A DNA stretch of 64,000 bases from Theocolax elegans (taxonomy: Eukaryota > Arthropoda > Insecta > Hymenoptera > Cerocephalidae). The position numbers and the translations under genes are program-made. Under the pieces are notes generated by a model. The model was not told the origin of the DNA. It did no database searches and saw nothing but the letters and a program-made list of their open reading frames with translations. Position 1 is the first letter of the stretch, and every line of letters begins with the position of its first letter. Below are positions 60,301 to 64,000 of the stretch, piece by piece. The DNA lies in contig CM047427.1 of the NCBI GenBank assembly GCA_026168455.1, positions 62,624,162 through 62,688,161 on the forward strand, written 5' to 3'.

Positions 60301-61900
60301 TGCGGTATATACACATAGTAAACACAAAACCAGGAATGGAATCCATCTCTCTTTCCCTGTTGTTCCCACACACCGATTCTCCTTCGCGATCTCACGAGAC
60401 GATGATCCCCTTTCTGCTCGGCTCAGGTAAACTCTCCCTCTCTCTCTCTCTCTCTCTGACTCTATCGGACTCGAAATGAGCAGCCCTGTGCCTGAGTTTT
60501 TGGAATTCCTAAGGATTTCCAGGAATCCAGGAGGCACCCGTCATTATTACATCGTGCTACAACATCCTCGAGACAGACATTGTCGAGCTAGATACGACAA
60601 CTTTTTTTTATCGGCTCCGGACGTCACGCTACGCGCTTTTGTTTTCATTTGGTTCTCGCTTCTCTCCGAGTTCCTGAGTAAGCAAAGTAGATAGACTGCG
60701 TGGGTAGACGTGGAATTACACGAGATTGGGGTAACGAGCTGAAAAGTAATATTGAAAATTCCAACTTTGTGGGTAAATATGTTTCCTCGACAATTATCTT
60801 TATTCAAATGAATGCTTTTATTATAATGAATTAGGTTCAAAGAAATTTATACTAATATACATTCGTATGTAATTAGGTATATTTTCAAGATCGAGGAACG
60901 CTACGATTCTCGTTAAAATTAACGAATGTATCGCAACGTCATCACGAATCAAACGAGCTTATCTCACGCCTTAGTGTTTATTTCTATTTGTATTTCTTCT
61001 CGTAATAGACTTTTTTGAAGTACTGTATTCATATACCTATCAATCATTGGAACTCGGTAATTACTTGAAAGTTTAACTCTTGACTTATTAGATAAAAAAA
61101 AACTAAGTGAGTATCATTCAATTAATGGCATACAACAATTAGTTTCTTCGATGTTGGATCATTGATGTAAAAAAAGACCGAGTAAATCCTGTAGCTCTTC
61201 ATGCTCTGATTTCCTGATTCTTCGTAATTAACTACACACGATACCTATCCTATTTGCGAGCGTATGAGACACTTTTACGTACTCTGATGCAGCAGTAAAA
61301 GAAATATCTTTACGTAAACATGACGAAGCTACCATTTATTGCTTGCTGTCCGATTTAAATGGCATGCCCTAGTTCTGCATGAAGGACAACAATAAAAAAT
61401 AAAAATTTTCAGAAAAGTAGTACGGCTTCAATTACAGGTTATTACTTTTATTTTTAATTCAGTTGACTTCTCTATATCTCAATATCTTAAACGTATAGTT
61501 GTTCAATAATAATACATCCACATAATGAAATATTGTGCTCTCAGCAGGCAGGAAATATAGTAAGAAAACGAAAAGAAGAAGATTTAAACAAAAAATCTTC
61601 TAATGTGATGCATACAAATTTTCATACGTAAAACATAGAAAAAAGGAAAAAGGTAAGGTACGAAGGTCTACCTTGGGTGGTTTGCTCATTCTATCGCTAT
61701 AGCAGTGTTCAATGGGTATGTACGGTAAACATATATATGACATATATCCTTATCGTGCTTTTTTTATCGTCTCGAAAGAAGGGCTACGGAGTAAGCAAAT
61801 GCATCTCTCGTGGATGTAAAGGAGTACCGTACAGTCGTATACGTACGCACGTAAAAAAATAAATATACACGTATAGAAGTGCTGGGAAACCATGTCCATG
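48370..61900. other. Long stretch without a recognised gene
   Basis: Mostly AT-rich with stops in all frames. GC-richer patches at 48700-49250, 49950-50160, 52600-52930, 56150-56300, 57560-58200 and 60180-60680 could be promoters or untranslated exons. A TATA box (TATAAAAGG, 49037-49045) stands out in the first. Simple repeats include TA at 50577-50600, GT near 56306-56322 and CT at 60434-60457. I cannot support a protein-coding exon here; it could be a large intron or intergenic DNA. Confidence 0.35.
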
Positions 61901-61938
61901 GAACAACACGGGATCAGCTTATTGCGCGTCAATCTGGC

Positions 61939-61997
61939 GTATAAAAGCGATTCTTCGGTTTCGACATCACCGGTTGCAGGTGCTGCACGCGCTGATA
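61939..61997 (+). promoter_or_regulatory. Candidate TATA promoter with a short first exon
   Basis: A strong TATA box (GTATAAAAGC at 61939) is followed about 30 bp on by a plausible start region. A good donor (CTGATA|GTAAGA, exon end at 61997) comes next. This would be a very short untranslated first exon on the plus strand, with the gene body to the right or beyond the window. Confidence 0.3.
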
Positions 61998-64000
61998 GTA
62001 AGATTTTACTTTTTATCTTATTGTTTGTATAGACGTTTTACAAATTTGTGATTTATGTGCCTATATAAATATATATATATATTGTGGTACAATATAATCA
62101 ATGCGTACGATTTACGTAAGATTATTTAAATCAATTCAAATTTTTTATAATCAATATTGCATTTCATTAGAAATTATGTATAAAATAGTATGCAAACAAT
62201 CAGCATTAATGACAAAAGTGTCATCAAGCTATATGCTATATTTAAAAATTAATAGTTGAAAAGATGAATACATATATATTTGCTATGCTTATATTATTTA
62301 TATTTAATACTACCATGTTGTACGGTAACTTGCAACATTCTTAACTGTTTTTGCAAATGTCCAATTTATTTAACAATATTATTTCAAACAGTCATTCATA
62401 AAATTACGAGATCTTTATCTTTAAAAATCCAACCTTTGTTTAACGCAAATTAATATCCAACTTTAAAGAAGGAAATTATTACAATTTATGTAAATGAATC
62501 TGATAGCGTTAAAAAAACCACTGTGTCGCTCATAATTTTACAATATCGTAAAATCGAATTTAATTTAATAAAAAGATAAAATCGCGATATGAGAAATTCG
62601 TGTGTACGGAAATTAATAAATAAAAGTCCATTATTGACAACAAGATGAAAATAAGAAAATCAATTAGCGTAAGTTGTTGCATCGACAGAACCTTCGGCGT
62701 TTTCTCGTGCCGATTACAAGGATTAAGTATTAAGATCGAAGCGTGAAAAAATGGAGGCTGCGCGAGTATATATGTGGCACGACATGCGCTTCGAGCACGT
62801 AGCCGCACATCCCATGAGCGAACGCGTACATTTGCATGGGCTTATGGGAATCGATGCTCCGTGAAGTTTCTCACTCGAGGGCAGTTACGTGATTTTGTCG
62901 CTTCGACGGGCTCGCGTGTACTCCCGTTTCCTTTGTCGGAGCCGATAAAAAACGCGTCACCTTCCTTTTTCTCCTATATCTATATCTGCAGGTTTGCGCG
63001 TGTGTGCGTGCGGGTATTGGTATAACATTTGTCCTTTTGCCACGCTGTCTCGCCTGTTCGTGTACCCGCATACATACGCCTGCGTAAATGTACGTGCCTT
63101 AGGCAGGCTGTCTTTGTCCTCGCGCACCGACCGATCTTCATTAGTTGAGTTAACGCTTTTTATGACGCTTTCATTAAGCCGTGACGGCCGTAGTTACTTC
63201 GGTTATTGTTTGATTACAGTGGATATTTTATGGAAATTGTCTGGTCATTCAGGTTCAAGGTTCTCTATAATTCAAGTTTACACGCGTACCTATTTACAAC
63301 TTTGCGTTCTGAAGAATCTGAAAACTCATGATCAATTTTTATACACGGTTTTATATACGAGTAGAAAGACTCGAAGGTAGGAGTCGACCGGCAAATATAT
63401 TGTCTTCATAATCGTACCAGGAACGAGTATTAGATACTATATTTAACTAACTATTTATTTTATCGATAACACTATTTTTCAATTAATCACTATATGTTTA
63501 TTTAATATATTTAGTAAAAAAATTACCATAAATATCTGAGAATTTAAGATAACAAAATATATGCCTACTTTGAGAATTTAAAACGATTTTGAAATAAATC
63601 AGACAGAGACAAGAAAATAGCTATACAGGTATAAGACCAAATAAGTATAAGAGTTAAATTTTCTCCTATATTTGGTTATCCCGTTTATCCATAAAATCCC
63701 AGATGTTTGAACGGCCTACTCTTACATTACCATACAATCGGTATATTTTCCTCGTGCACTCAAATATCTCGGATAGATTCAAATGGTTTGACAAAGGCTC
63801 ACGACAAAACGGAGAGGAAAATCAATTTGAATATTACTTCCCAGAAACTGACCTGTCTGGCGTATCATAGTTTATCATATAGTTTTTTGTGTCTTGTACA
63901 TATATGTGTATATGTATATATACATCTAAAAAGACACATAAAAGCATCTATTTCACGTCTCTTTCTTCACAGGACCCATTCACGATCATCCTCGATTATC
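61998..64000. other. No gene recognised; GC-rich patch at 62690-63400
   Basis: AT-rich DNA with one CpG-rich patch (62690-63400) containing long frames on both strands, as expected of GC-rich non-coding DNA. None shows a recognisable protein pattern or supporting splice sites. Confidence 0.35.

Overview
The window looks like insect nuclear DNA. It is AT-rich, genes are split by introns with normal GT-AG ends, and both strands carry transposable elements. Two malvolio/NRAMP metal-transporter genes lie in tandem. CpG-rich patches and short AT arrays would fit a hymenopteran (ant or bee), but that placement is inference, not read from a marker.

1-17 kb (minus strand): one fast-evolving, multi-exon gene for a membrane protein. 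From its N-terminus it has a short cytoplasmic tail, one transmembrane helix, a 24-nt micro-exon, a SEA domain, and then long Ser/Thr/Asn-rich exons that run to the left edge. Every splice junction I place keeps frame (phases 1,1,0,1,1,1,0,1,1). Its introns are packed with mobile DNA: a complete Ty3/gypsy LTR retrotransposon (3065-9604) with LTRs in which I saw no difference, two copies of a ~685-bp long-TIR element, several smaller TIR elements, and a 5S-rRNA-headed SINE with an 18-bp target-site duplication beside a splice donor. The intron between the micro-exon and the SEA domain also holds antisense, scrambled copies of the gene's own downstream exons.

17-37 kb: no gene I can defend. It holds a 1.3-kb tandem duplication (22107-24727), a ~715-bp foldback element (26270-26984), a ~148-bp insertion with a hammerhead-ribozyme core and a 12-bp target-site duplication (31010-31181), a small TIR element (35127-35269) and GC-rich patches that may be promoters or untranslated exons.

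37-48.4 kb (plus strand): two complete ten-exon NRAMP (malvolio-like) genes with the same exon phases, encoding about 539 and 618 residues. Both keep the TM1 metal-binding DPGN motif. Both read QPHN where NRAMP metal transporters normally have MPHN in TM6. A 139-bp stretch of exon 8 is all but identical between them while the flanks are diverged, which points to gene conversion.

48.4-64 kb: intergenic or large-intron sequence with no convincing coding gene. A few TATA-box/first-exon candidates and simple repeats are noted.

The items most worth following are the self-antisense exon copies, the hammerhead-bearing insertion, the 5S-derived SINE, the clustering of TIR elements next to splice sites, and the TM6 Met-to-Gln change shared by both transporters.
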